A DNA stretch of 64,000 bases from Mycolicibacterium parafortuitum. Lineage in GTDB: Bacteria; Actinomycetota; Actinomycetes; Mycobacteriales; Mycobacteriaceae. The first letter of the stretch is position 1, and the number at the start of each line of letters is the position of its first letter. Under the pieces are notes generated by a model that was not told the DNA's origin, searched no databases, and saw only the letters and a program-made list of their open reading frames with translations. A program made the translations under genes and the position numbers. Of this stretch, positions 52,777 to 61,491 are shown one piece after another. The stretch spans positions 1 to 64,000 of the forward strand of contig NZ_MVID01000025.1 of NCBI RefSeq assembly GCF_002086815.1. Reading direction: 5' to 3'.

Positions 52777-53637
52777 CTAGCGTCGCCGGACGAAGGTGTT
52801 GAGCCCGTCGCCGCTCACGGTCGCGACGAGCGAGAGCAGACCGACCGCGACACCGGGGACGACCGGGATCCACCAGTTGCTGAGCAACGACGACATCGTG
52901 CGTGCGGTGTCGGCTCCGAGTTCGGCTGCGGGGGCGGGGGCGCCGAGCCCCAGGAACGACAGTGCCGCCAGCGTCAGGATCACGTTGCCGACGTCCTGGC
53001 TCGCCGCGACGACCGAGGACGGGATGACACCGGGGACCACGTGGCGCACGACCAGCGACACCGATCCGGCGCCGGCGAGCCGCGCCGCCTCGACGTGCGG
53101 CCGCGCGGTCAGCGCGACGACCTCGCCGCGCACGATGCGCGCGTAGTACGGCCACCACACGACCGAGACCGCGATCAGCGTGTGCAGCAGTCCGGGGCCC
53201 AGCGCGGCGACGATCGCGACCGCGAGGACCGGGGCGGGCAGGGCGAGGAATCCGTCGGTGATCCGCATCAGGACGGTGTCGACGAGACCGCCCCTGGCGC
53301 CGGCGACAAGTCCGACGAGACCGCCGACGAACAGCCCGATCGCGACGATCACCAACGCCGACAGCCAGCTGGAATGGATGCCGAAAAGCGTGCGGCTCAA
53401 CAGGTCCCGGCCGCTGTCGTCGGTGCCGAGCAGATGGCCGGCGCTTCCCGGAGCCAGCATCGGCGCCCCGGCGATCTCCGTCGCGGTGTAGGGCGCCAAC
53501 ACCGAGGCGAACACCGCGATCGCGGTGATGAGGGCGAACGCGCCGACCGCCGCGTAGGCGCCCGCCTGGTTCAGCGAGCCGATCCTGCGCCCGGTGCGGG
53601 TCCGCGCGAGCGGATTGATCACTGTGGCGACGGCCAT
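52777..53637 (-). CDS. Oligopeptide-type ABC transporter permease (DppC-like)
   Basis: 286 aa, ATG at 53637, overlapping the ATPase stop (TGATG). DppC features: an N-terminal helix AYAAVGAFALITAIAVFASVLAPY, HLLGTDDSGRDLLSRTLFGIHSS (about 80-102) and the EAA loop HVEAARLAGAGSVSLVVRHVVPG. It is 11 bp from dppB and forms the other half of the heterodimeric channel. Confidence 0.92.
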   Translation of the reverse strand: MAVATVINPLARTRTGRRIGSLNQAGAYAAVGAFALITAIAVFASVLAPYTATEIAGAPMLAPGSAGHLLGTDDSGRDLLSRTLFGIHSSWLSALVIVAIGLFVGGLVGLVAGARGGLVDTVLMRITDGFLALPAPVLAVAIVAALGPGLLHTLIAVSVVWWPYYARIVRGEVVALTARPHVEAARLAGAGSVSLVVRHVVPGVIPSSVVAASQDVGNVILTLAALSFLGLGAPAPAAELGADTARTMSSLLSNWWIPVVPGVAVGLLSLVATVSGDGLNTFVRRR

Positions 53638-55664
53638 CACATACCTCCCGGACGGATACAGGCGACGCGACGCGAATCGCCTTGGGGCAGATCGCGCCAA
53701 TCGGGCGGCAGGGCGAGCCGGACCAGCAATTGCGGATCCGCGCACGCATCCTGCGCGACCGCGCAGCGCGGGTGGTACTCGCACCCCGGTGGTGGCGCGA
53801 CCGGGGATGCGGGCTCACCGGTGACCGCGGGCACCGTGCGGCCGAACCCGGGGACCGACGCGATCAGGGCCTCGGTGTAGGGATGCTGCGGGGTGGCGAT
53901 CAACGCCTCCGCGTCCCCGAGTTCGACGATGCGGCCCAGATACATGACGGCGATCCGATCGGCCACCACCCGTGCCACGGCAAGGTCGTGGGTGACGAAC
54001 ACGACGGTGATGTCGAACTCCTCGCGCAGCTGCGCGATCAGGTTCAGCACCGTCGCCGCCAGCGAGACATCCAGGGCGCTGGTCGGCTCGTCACAGAGCA
54101 GCACCGACGGTGGGACCACGGTGGCGCGGGCCAGGGCGACCCGCTGCCGCTGTCCACCGGAGAGTTCGTGCGGACGCGCGTCGAACACGCTGTCCGGCAG
54201 GCCCGATCGCTCAAGCGCCCGCAGTGCCTGTGCCTTGCGTTCGTTGGCGGCGACCCCCTGGTTGCGCAGCCGCTCGCACAGCATCGAGCCGACCGTCAGC
54301 CACGGCGTCAGCGAGGAGCCGCTGTCCTGGAACACCATCTGGGTCGGAGCCGCGATATCGCGTTCGAACGTGCCCTTGTGCGGGGTCAGCCCGGCCATCA
54401 CCCGCAGCAGGGTGGACTTGCCGGAACCGGATTCGCCGACGATGGACAGGCATTCGCCGCGGCGCAGGTCCAGATCGATGCCGCGCAGCGCGCGGAAGGC
54501 GGGCTGGCGGCGGCCTTTCGCGCGGCGCTGCCGGAAGCTCACCTGGACGTCGCGCAGCGAGATGACGGTGTCGTTCTCATCGAATGCCGTTGCACGGAAG
54601 CCGGTTTCGAGGGTGGGTGCGGGGGAGGGGTCGGGCAGCAGCTGAGTCGCCACGGTCGCAGTCTCTGCGTGGCAGGCCACCAGGTGTTCGGTGCCGACGT
54701 CGGCGAGTGCCGGGATCTGGGTCCGGCACGCGTCGTGGGCCAGCACGCATCGCGGCTCGAACGAACATCCGGCCGGCATGGCGCGCGGGTCGGGCACTCC
54801 GCCTGCGAGTGCGGGGAGCGGCTGGTCGCGGCGGGTGTCCAGCGACAGCCGGGAGCGCAGCAGGCTGACCGTGTACGGGTGCGACGGGGAGTTCAGCACC
54901 TGTTGCGTCTCGCCCTGTTCGACGACCCGGCCGGCGTACATCACCGCGATCCGGTTGCTGATCTGCGCGGCCACCCCGAAGTCGTGGGTGATCAGCAGGA
55001 TGCTGCAGCCGAGGTCGTCACGCAGGTGCGCCAGCAATGACAGCACCTGGGCCTGCACGGTGACGTCGAGCGCGGTCGTCGGTTCGTCGGCGATCACCAG
55101 CGACGGATTGGACGCGATGGCCATCGCGATCATCACCCGCTGCCGCAGGCCGCCGGAGAGTTCGTGCGGGTAACGGCGCATCCGGCCCTCCGGATCCGGG
55201 ATCTGCACCGCCTTCAACAGCTTCAGTGCGGCCTCGCGGGAACCCGCGGCCTCGGTGACCTGCTTGCCGATCGTCATCGTCGGATCCAGCGAGGTCATCG
55301 GGTCCTGGAACACCGCACCGAGGTGCTCCCGGCGGCACTGCCGCCGCGCGCCGGGGGAGGCGGTGACCATGTCGGTACCGGCCACCTCCGCGCTTCCCGA
55401 CAGGTTCGGCCGGGCCGAATCGGGGAGCAGCCCCAGCAGCGAGTTCCCGAGAACGCTCTTGCCCGAACCTGATTCGCCGACCAGGCCGAGGATCTCGCCC
55501 GGCCGGATCTCCAGGTCGATGCCCCGCAGGACCTCGGCCTCGTACCCGTTGCGGGTCAGCCGGACCCGCAGGTCACTGGTCGAGACGATCGGGGCGGCGA
55601 CGGCGCCGCGCGAAACCTCGGGCGCTGCGTGCGGCCCGGACGTGAGCGCGTCCCGGGATGTCAT
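53637..55664 (-). CDS. Fused oligopeptide ABC transporter ATPase (DppD-DppF)
   Basis: 675 aa from ATG 55664; an in-frame GTG at 55676 would add four residues. Two complete ATPase halves are fused: Walker A GESGSGKS near residues 60-67 and again near 400-407, signatures HELSGGLRQRVMIAMA and HELSGGQRQRVALARA, and Walker B IADEPTTALD and LCDEPTSALD. Each half ends in the cysteine cluster of oligopeptide ATPases (PAGCSFEPRCVLAHDAC; PPGCEYHPRCAVAQDAC), which can hold an Fe-S cluster. It energises the DppB/DppC channel. Confidence 0.93.
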   Translation of the reverse strand: MTSRDALTSGPHAAPEVSRGAVAAPIVSTSDLRVRLTRNGYEAEVLRGIDLEIRPGEILGLVGESGSGKSVLGNSLLGLLPDSARPNLSGSAEVAGTDMVTASPGARRQCRREHLGAVFQDPMTSLDPTMTIGKQVTEAAGSREAALKLLKAVQIPDPEGRMRRYPHELSGGLRQRVMIAMAIASNPSLVIADEPTTALDVTVQAQVLSLLAHLRDDLGCSILLITHDFGVAAQISNRIAVMYAGRVVEQGETQQVLNSPSHPYTVSLLRSRLSLDTRRDQPLPALAGGVPDPRAMPAGCSFEPRCVLAHDACRTQIPALADVGTEHLVACHAETATVATQLLPDPSPAPTLETGFRATAFDENDTVISLRDVQVSFRQRRAKGRRQPAFRALRGIDLDLRRGECLSIVGESGSGKSTLLRVMAGLTPHKGTFERDIAAPTQMVFQDSGSSLTPWLTVGSMLCERLRNQGVAANERKAQALRALERSGLPDSVFDARPHELSGGQRQRVALARATVVPPSVLLCDEPTSALDVSLAATVLNLIAQLREEFDITVVFVTHDLAVARVVADRIAVMYLGRIVELGDAEALIATPQHPYTEALIASVPGFGRTVPAVTGEPASPVAPPPGCEYHPRCAVAQDACADPQLLVRLALPPDWRDLPQGDSRRVACIRPGGM

Positions 55665-55706
55665 GCCAGAGGGCACCTTTCATAGGAGAACGACGATGCG
55701 ACCGGT

Positions 55707-55738
55707 GGTGATGGGCACCGCTGGGGGTGCCCATCACC
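55707..55738 (-). terminator. Hairpin between binding-protein and ATPase genes
   Basis: A perfect 13-bp stem, GGTGATGGGCACC / GGTGCCCATCACC, with a 6-nt loop lies 5 bp after the binding-protein stop on the minus strand and about 40 bp before the ATPase start. There is no U-tract. It probably acts as a partial terminator or 3'-end stabiliser, so that the binding protein is made in excess. Confidence 0.6.
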
Positions 55739-55743
55739 GGAGG

Positions 55744-57312
55744 TCAGCCCTGACTGTCGAAGGTGAGGGTGGAGAAGTCGGTGTCCCACATCCACGCGGG
55801 CTGGTTGTGCCAGTTGGAGTAGCCCTTGCGTGCCGCGACGGTCTCGTTGACATCCGCGATGTTCACCCAGCACAACGACTTCTGGTATTCCTTCGCCGCG
55901 GCGACGTAGAGCTCTTCGGACTTGGCCGGATCCGGCTCTTCGCTGCCGGCGTCGAGCAGTTTGTCGGCTTCGGGCACCGAGCAGTCCATCAGGTTCACCG
56001 GTGCGTCGGTGTACTGGTAGATGCGCGACCAGGTGTCGGGGTGGGCGGCGTCGGGATTGAACAACGTCACCAGCAGGTCCGGGCGCTGCCCGGGTTGCTC
56101 GTTGAGCCCGAACATCTGGGACGCCGGGATGTCGCGGATGCTGGCGTTGAGCCCCGCGTTCTGCAGCACCACCTGGATCTGGTTGGTCAGGGTTCGCACG
56201 GTGTTGTCACCGGCTTGGTATCCGACGACGACGTCGCCGCCCTTCGCGCCGACCGCCGCCAGTTTCGCCGGGTCCAGCGCCGGCTTGTCCGGGACGGCGC
56301 CGTCGGGCAGCATCCCGGTCGGGTAGTACTCGGTGCTGGGTGTGCCCTTCGGGCCGAACACGTCCTCCGTCAGCGCTTCCCGGTCCAGAGCCTCGTTGAG
56401 CGCGATCCGTGCCTCGGGGGAGGAGAACACGGTCGACTCGGGATTGACGAGGATCAGCGCCTTGACGAGCGCCTTCTGCTGGATGACCTCGGTGTTCGCG
56501 CCCTGGGCCAGGGCGTCGTAGTCCGACTTGGTCAGCCCGTGCAGCACCATGTCGAGCTGGCCGTTCTCGAGTTGCAGGCGCTGCACCGAGGGGTCGGCGA
56601 TGACCGGGATCTCGACCGTGGTGATCTGCGGCGCCTCGCCCCAGTAGTGCTCGTTGGCGGTCAGGGTGTACTTGCTGGACGGCACGACCGAGGTCAGCGC
56701 GTACGGGCCGGTACCCGCGGTGTGCGACGCCAGCCACGCCGTCGCGCGGTCACCGCCGGTCTCGTTCTCGGCGACCGCGGTCGGGCTCGTCATCAGCGGA
56801 CCGTACGGGGAGGCCAGATAGTGCAGGAAGGCCGCGACCGGCCGGCTCAGTGTCACCACGAACGTCTGGGGATCGGGCGTCTGCATGTCGACGACGTCGG
56901 CCAGCATGTAGCTCGGCCCGGCCGCCATGTCGATGCGGCGCTGGAAGCTGGCCTTGGCAGCGGTCGAGTCGAACGGTGTCCCGTCGGAGAACTTGACTCC
57001 GTCACGCAGCGTGAAGGTGTAGGTCAGGCCGTCCTCGGAGACCTCCCAGTCGGTGGCGAGCAGACCCTCGAGTTCGGTGGACTCGTCGGCGTAGCGGAGC
57101 AGGCCCTCGTAGGCGGCCGTCATGATCAGCAGTCCGTCGGGCTGGTAGTAGACGTCCGGGTCCAGCGGCGGCGGGTCCGCGATGACGGGGGTGCGGATCA
57201 GGGTGGACGAGCCACCCGAGGCGGTGGACCCGCTGTTGGCACCGGAACAGGCCGTGCCGCCGAGGACAACGACGCCGGCCGCCAGGACCGCCGCTACGCG
57301 CATCGATTTCAT
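55744..57312 (-). CDS. ABC transporter substrate-binding lipoprotein (SBP family 5)
   Basis: 522 aa, ATG at 57312, with GGAG about 10 nt upstream. The lipobox is GGTAC with Cys22, followed by a Ser/Gly-rich linker. The SBP_bac_5 domain shows LEGLLATDWEVSEDGLTYTFTLRDGVKFSDGTPF (about 82-115) and a C-terminal YQKSLCWVNIADVNETVAARKGYSNW. It binds oligopeptides or other mid-size solutes outside the membrane. It is the first gene of the leftward importer operon. Confidence 0.92.
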   Translation of the reverse strand: MKSMRVAAVLAAGVVVLGGTACSGANSGSTASGGSSTLIRTPVIADPPPLDPDVYYQPDGLLIMTAAYEGLLRYADESTELEGLLATDWEVSEDGLTYTFTLRDGVKFSDGTPFDSTAAKASFQRRIDMAAGPSYMLADVVDMQTPDPQTFVVTLSRPVAAFLHYLASPYGPLMTSPTAVAENETGGDRATAWLASHTAGTGPYALTSVVPSSKYTLTANEHYWGEAPQITTVEIPVIADPSVQRLQLENGQLDMVLHGLTKSDYDALAQGANTEVIQQKALVKALILVNPESTVFSSPEARIALNEALDREALTEDVFGPKGTPSTEYYPTGMLPDGAVPDKPALDPAKLAAVGAKGGDVVVGYQAGDNTVRTLTNQIQVVLQNAGLNASIRDIPASQMFGLNEQPGQRPDLLVTLFNPDAAHPDTWSRIYQYTDAPVNLMDCSVPEADKLLDAGSEEPDPAKSEELYVAAAKEYQKSLCWVNIADVNETVAARKGYSNWHNQPAWMWDTDFSTLTFDSQG

Positions 57313-57438
57313 TCGTGAAAGCTCCTGATTAGGACGGGAATTGAGTAAGTGGATCTCGGTCTCAAGTGATTCCGTGTGTCGCTCAACCATTCCCGGCTGT
57401 GGGCGGGATTGAGTTTTGACACAACGTGTTTCGGGGTT

Positions 57439-57454
57439 GTAACGTCGCCATTAC
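57439..57454. promoter_or_regulatory. Possible GlnR site
   Basis: GTAAC-N6-ATTAC fits the minimal mycobacterial GlnR pattern AC-N9-AC, with one good half-site (GTAAC) and one poor one. It lies about 126 bp upstream of the binding-protein start. Nitrogen control of an importer beside glnA4 would make sense, but short patterns of this kind occur by chance. Confidence 0.25.
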
Positions 57455-57798
57455 GAACGCAGTCTGGTTTATCGCCGGTGGGGACGGGGTGAGCTGGGTC
57501 TCGGTGGTGATCTCCTTCACTGCGGATAAAGTTGTGTGACAGCAGATTTCATGCATTGAGCGCGACCGGCATCGATGCCGCCCACGAATGTGGCGCCGCG
57601 AAACATATGTCGCGGCGTGCCAGAAATCCTGTGGCAGACATCTCTGCGTCAGGACCGTGTGAATCTCGTCGGCGGCAGGCCCTGGGTGGCCCAACTCGCC
57701 GCGCCTGAAGTCCTCCTCACGGCCGGGTGTGCGGTCGGTCGGTCGCTCGCCGGGTCGCCGTTGGCGGCTCGCTTACGGGCACGTTAGCAGGGTTGCCG

Positions 57799-57810
57799 AT
57801 TGTTGACAAT
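57799..57810 (+). promoter_or_regulatory. GntR-type operator, copy D
   Basis: ATTGTTGACAAT in the extended dyad GATTGTTGACAATC (57798-57811), followed by CTGAAGT as copy A is followed by CTGAAAT. It lies 184 bp upstream of the glnA4 start and 487 bp from the start of the divergent importer operon, so either could be controlled. Confidence 0.7.
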
Positions 57811-57993
57811 CTGAAGTTGACCGTTTTGGGGCCGGTAGTCGGCGATGAAAGATTGAGCCCCGGCGCGAGGCCGGGCGGGATCGAATCGAGGGGCCGCATC
57901 ATTCGCCTATTGGTCTGATGCCCTACCTTTGGACAGGATGGCGTGATCGTGGAATCGTGAAAGGCCCACCACCGGCGAAGGGCACGTGAACTG

Positions 57994-59358
57994 ATGACCA
58001 AGCGCGGAATGCTGTCGAAGGCGGATCTGGAACGTAAGGTCGCCGACGGCGATATCGACACCGTCATCGTCGCGTTCTGCGACATGCAGGGCCGGCTCAC
58101 CGGCAAGCGGATTTCGGCGCGGCTGTTCGTCGAGGAAGTCGCCGACCACGGCGCCGAGTGCTGTAACTACCTGCTGGCCGTCGACGTCGATATGAACACC
58201 GTCAACGGCTATGCGATCTCCAGCTGGGAGACCGGCTACGGGGACATGGTCATGACCCCGGACATGTCCACGCTGCGGCAGGTGCCGTGGCAGCCCGCCA
58301 CCGCGCTGGTGATGGCGGACCTGTCCTGGACCGACGGGCGTCCGGTCGCCCAGGCGCCGCGCGGCATCCTGCGCGCCCAGCTGGACCGGCTGTCCGAACG
58401 CGGCCTCGACGCCGTCGCCGCCACCGAGCTGGAGTTCATGGTTTTCGACACCGGATTCCGCGACGCCTGGGCGGCCGGATACCGAAATCTCAGGCCCGCC
58501 ACCGACTACAACATCGACTACGCCATGCACGCCTCCACGCGGATGGAACCGCTGCTGCGCGACATCCGCGTCGGGATGGACGGCGCAGGCATGTACTGCG
58601 AAGGCGTCAAGGGCGAGTGCAACCTGGGCCAGCAGGAGATCGGCTTCCGCTACGACCAGGCGCTGGTCACCTGCGACAACCACACGATCTACAAGAACGG
58701 TGCCAAGGAGATCGCCGACCAGCACGGCAAATCCCTGACGTTCATGGCCAAGTTCGACGAGAGCGAAGGCAACAGCTGCCACATCCACATCTCGTTCCGC
58801 GGGAAAGACGGCGAGGCGGTGTTCGCCGACGACGGCGACGAACTCGGGATGTCGCCGATGTTCCGCAGTTTCATCGCCGGTCAGCTGGCCACCATGCGCG
58901 ACTTCACCCTGTTCTATGCGCCGAACATCAACTCCTACAAGCGGTTCGCTGAAGGAAGCTTCGCCCCGACCGCGATCGCCTGGGGCCTGGACAACCGCAC
59001 CTGCGCGCTGCGGGTGGTCGGCCACGGCCAGGGCATGCGGATGGAGAACCGCGCGCCCGGCGGCGACGTCAACCAGTACCTGGCGGTGTCGGCGTTGATC
59101 GCCGGCGGGCTCTACGGCATCGAGAACGAGCTCGAGCTCGAAGACGCCCTGGAAGGCAATGCGTACACCAGTGGCGCAGACCGGCTGCCCACCACGCTGA
59201 CCGAGGCCATGGAGCTGTTCGAGAACTCGACGATCGCCCGCGACGCGTTCGGCGACGACGTCGTCGACCACTACGTCAACTATGCGCAGGTCGAGCTCAA
59301 CGCGTTCAACGCGGTCGTCACCGACTGGGAGAGGATCCGTGGCTTTGAACGCCTCTAG
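57994..59358 (+). CDS. glnA4: Glutamine synthetase-like gamma-glutamyl-amine ligase (GlnA4 type)
   Basis: 454 aa, ATG at 57994. The GS catalytic core is present: ATELEFMVFDTGF with the ELE metal ligands (about 146-158), MAKFDESEGNSCHIHISF, and NINSYKRFAEGSFAPTAIAWGLDNRTCALRVVG. It equals M. tuberculosis glnA4 by neighbourhood. GlnA3/GlnA4-type enzymes in actinobacteria glutamylate polyamines or ethanolamine rather than ammonia, and the following amidotransferase, ALDH and SDR support such a role. It heads a five-gene run of tightly packed genes. Confidence 0.9.
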   Translation: MTKRGMLSKADLERKVADGDIDTVIVAFCDMQGRLTGKRISARLFVEEVADHGAECCNYLLAVDVDMNTVNGYAISSWETGYGDMVMTPDMSTLRQVPWQPATALVMADLSWTDGRPVAQAPRGILRAQLDRLSERGLDAVAATELEFMVFDTGFRDAWAAGYRNLRPATDYNIDYAMHASTRMEPLLRDIRVGMDGAGMYCEGVKGECNLGQQEIGFRYDQALVTCDNHTIYKNGAKEIADQHGKSLTFMAKFDESEGNSCHIHISFRGKDGEAVFADDGDELGMSPMFRSFIAGQLATMRDFTLFYAPNINSYKRFAEGSFAPTAIAWGLDNRTCALRVVGHGQGMRMENRAPGGDVNQYLAVSALIAGGLYGIENELELEDALEGNAYTSGADRLPTTLTEAMELFENSTIARDAFGDDVVDHYVNYAQVELNAFNAVVTDWERIRGFERL

Positions 59359-60127
59359 CAACCCGGTGCGGCCCGTCATCGGGCTGACCACCTATCTGCA
59401 GCGGGCGCAGACCGGGGTGTGGGATGTGAAGGCGAGCTTTCTGCCCGCCATCTACTTCGAGGGTGTCGGCATGGCGGGCGGCATCTCTACGCTGCTGCCG
59501 CCGCAGCCGGTCGACGACGCGATCGCCGGACAGATCCTCGACCGCCTCGACGGCCTGATCATCACCGGCGGACGCGACGTCGACCCGGCGACCTACGGCG
59601 CCGACCCTCACCCGGTGACCGACGTGCCCGATGCCGACACCCGCATGCGCGACGCGTTCGAGTTCGCGTTGCTTCGTGCCGCGCTGCGCCGCGGCACGCC
59701 CGTGCTCGGGATCTGCCGCGGCGCACAGGTTCTCAACGTGGCACTCGGCGGCACCCTGCATCAGCACCTGCCCGACGTCGTCGGGCACACCCGGCACCAA
59801 CAGGGCAACGCGGTGTTCACCACGTCGTCGATCAGGACCGTCCCCAACACCAGGGTGGCCTCGCTCGTCGGACCCGACACGTCGGCGCAGTGCTACCACC
59901 ACCAGGCCATCGACCGACTCGGCGACGGGCTGATCGTCAGCGCCTCCGACACCGACGGGGTGATCGAGGCCGTCGAGGTCGACCCAGCGCGCTACCCGGA
60001 CCGCTGGGCGGTCGCGGTGCAGTGGCACCCCGAGGAGCGCCTCGACGATCTGCGACTGTTCGCGGGGCTGGTCGGCGCCGCGGCTCAGTTCGCGACCACC
60101 AAAGCGGCACAGAAAGTGAAGGTATGA
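59339..60127 (+). CDS. Class I glutamine amidotransferase, gamma-glutamyl hydrolase (PuuD-like)
   Basis: 262 aa from GTG 59339, overlapping glnA4 by 20 bp, with GGGAGAGG upstream. Peptidase C26 motifs: GLIITGGRDVDPATYG (about 66-81), nucleophile Cys126 in LGICRGAQVLNVALGG, and His230/Glu232 in VQWHPEE. PuuD-type enzymes cleave the gamma-glutamyl bond of gamma-Glu-GABA or similar products. This is the Rv2859c position. In the operon it would release glutamate after oxidation of the glutamylated amine. Confidence 0.9.
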   Translation: MALNASSNPVRPVIGLTTYLQRAQTGVWDVKASFLPAIYFEGVGMAGGISTLLPPQPVDDAIAGQILDRLDGLIITGGRDVDPATYGADPHPVTDVPDADTRMRDAFEFALLRAALRRGTPVLGICRGAQVLNVALGGTLHQHLPDVVGHTRHQQGNAVFTTSSIRTVPNTRVASLVGPDTSAQCYHHQAIDRLGDGLIVSASDTDGVIEAVEVDPARYPDRWAVAVQWHPEERLDDLRLFAGLVGAAAQFATTKAAQKVKV

Positions 60128-61491
60128 CCGCCTGCGATGTGATCAATCCCGCGACCGAGGAACTGCTGCGCACGGTCGAGCACACCGACGAGGCCGGCGT
60201 CGACGACGCGGTTGCCAGGGCCAAGGCGGCCCAACGCCTGTGGGCACGACAGGCACCCGCCGAAAGGGCCGCCGCGCTACGCGCGTTCGCCGCGGTCGTC
60301 GACGCGCACGTCGAGGAACTGGCACAGCTGGAGGTCGCGAACTCCGGGCACCCGATCGGGAACGCCCGGTGGGAGGCCGGCCACGTCCGCGATGTGCTGC
60401 AGTACTACGCCGGCTCCCCGGAACGGTTGTCCGGCAAGCAGATTCCGGTGGCGGGCGGCATCAACGTCACGTTCAACGAGCCGCTCGGCGTCGTCGGGGT
60501 CATCACCCCGTGGAACTTCCCGATGACGATCGCGGCGTGGGGCTTCGCGCCCGCGCTGGCCGCGGGCAACGCGGTGCTCGTCAAACCCGCCGAGTGGACC
60601 CCGCTGACCACGCTGCGGCTCGGCGAACTCGCGCTCGACGCGGGTCTGCCCGCCGACCTGCTCCAGGTGCTGCCCGGGCGGGGCTCGGTGGTCGGGGAGC
60701 GGTTCGTCAGCCACCCCGACGTCCGCAAGATCGTGTTCACCGGATCCACCGCGACCGGCACCCGGGTGATGGCGCAGGCCGCGAGCCAGGTCAAGCGCCT
60801 CACCCTCGAGCTGGGCGGCAAGAGCGCCAACATCATCTTCGACGACTGCGACCTCGAACGCGCCGCGGCGACCGCGCCGTACGGGGTGTTCGACAACTCG
60901 GGTCAGGACTGTTGTGCGCGCAGCCGGATTCTGGTGCAGCGCACTGTGTTCGACCGGTTCATGGAGCTTCTCGAACCGGCGGTCAAGGGTGTGGTGGTCG
61001 GTGATCCGCAGGCCGAGAGCACCGAGATGGGCCCGTTGGTGGCCAAGGCGCACTGGGAGAAGGTGGCGTCCTACGTGCCCGACGACGCGCCCGTCGCGTT
61101 CCGGGGATCCGCGCCGAGCGGACCCGGGTTCTGGTTCCCGCCGACGGTGCTGACGCCTCAGCGCGGCGACCGCACCGTCGTCGAGGAGATCTTCGGTCCC
61201 GTCGTCACCGTGCAAGCCTTCGACGGCGAGGCCGACGCGATCGGGCTCGCCAACGACACCGTGTACGGGCTCTCGGGATCGATCTGGACCGACAACCTGT
61301 CCCGGGCACTGCGGGTGTCGCGGGCTGTCGAAGGCGGGAACCTGTCGGTCAATTCGCACTCGTCGGTGCGCTACAGCACCCCGTTCGGCGGCTTCAAGCA
61401 GTCGGGGCTGGGGCGCGAACTCGGACCGGACGCCCCGCTGTCGTTCACCGAGACCAAGAATGTTTTCATCGCCGTAGAGGAGGCTCACTAA
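60124..61491 (+). CDS. aldC: Aldehyde dehydrogenase (AldC-like)
   Basis: 455 aa, ATG at 60124 (ATGA overlap). ALDH motifs: TPWNFPMTIAAWGFAPALAAGNAVLVKPAEWTPLT, FTGSTATGTRVM, LELGGKSANIIFDDCDL with the catalytic Glu, and the nucleophile Cys263 in GQDCCARSRI. Its place between a PuuD-like hydrolase and an SDR suggests oxidation of a gamma-glutamyl aminoaldehyde, like PuuC. It matches M. tuberculosis aldC in order. Confidence 0.92.
   Translation: MTACDVINPATEELLRTVEHTDEAGVDDAVARAKAAQRLWARQAPAERAAALRAFAAVVDAHVEELAQLEVANSGHPIGNARWEAGHVRDVLQYYAGSPERLSGKQIPVAGGINVTFNEPLGVVGVITPWNFPMTIAAWGFAPALAAGNAVLVKPAEWTPLTTLRLGELALDAGLPADLLQVLPGRGSVVGERFVSHPDVRKIVFTGSTATGTRVMAQAASQVKRLTLELGGKSANIIFDDCDLERAAATAPYGVFDNSGQDCCARSRILVQRTVFDRFMELLEPAVKGVVVGDPQAESTEMGPLVAKAHWEKVASYVPDDAPVAFRGSAPSGPGFWFPPTVLTPQRGDRTVVEEIFGPVVTVQAFDGEADAIGLANDTVYGLSGSIWTDNLSRALRVSRAVEGGNLSVNSHSSVRYSTPFGGFKQSGLGRELGPDAPLSFTETKNVFIAVEEAH

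Larger units (their letters stand above)
57313..57993. other. 681-bp divergent intergenic region
   Basis: No gene is supported here. It separates the importer operon (minus) from glnA4 (plus). It contains operator D (57799-57810), a possible GlnR half-site pair (57439-57454), and several AT-richer stretches (about 57400-57480 and 57520-57560) that could be promoters. Its length, unusual for this gene-dense window, suggests complex regulation or the remnant of the junction where the catabolic block joins the ancestral glnA4 locus. Confidence 0.6.

Noticed and set aside
29371..57993. Possible mobile element or genomic island with integrase
   Set aside because: No integrase, transposase, tRNA or direct-repeat ends were seen; the content is metabolic and composition looks like the flanks by eye.
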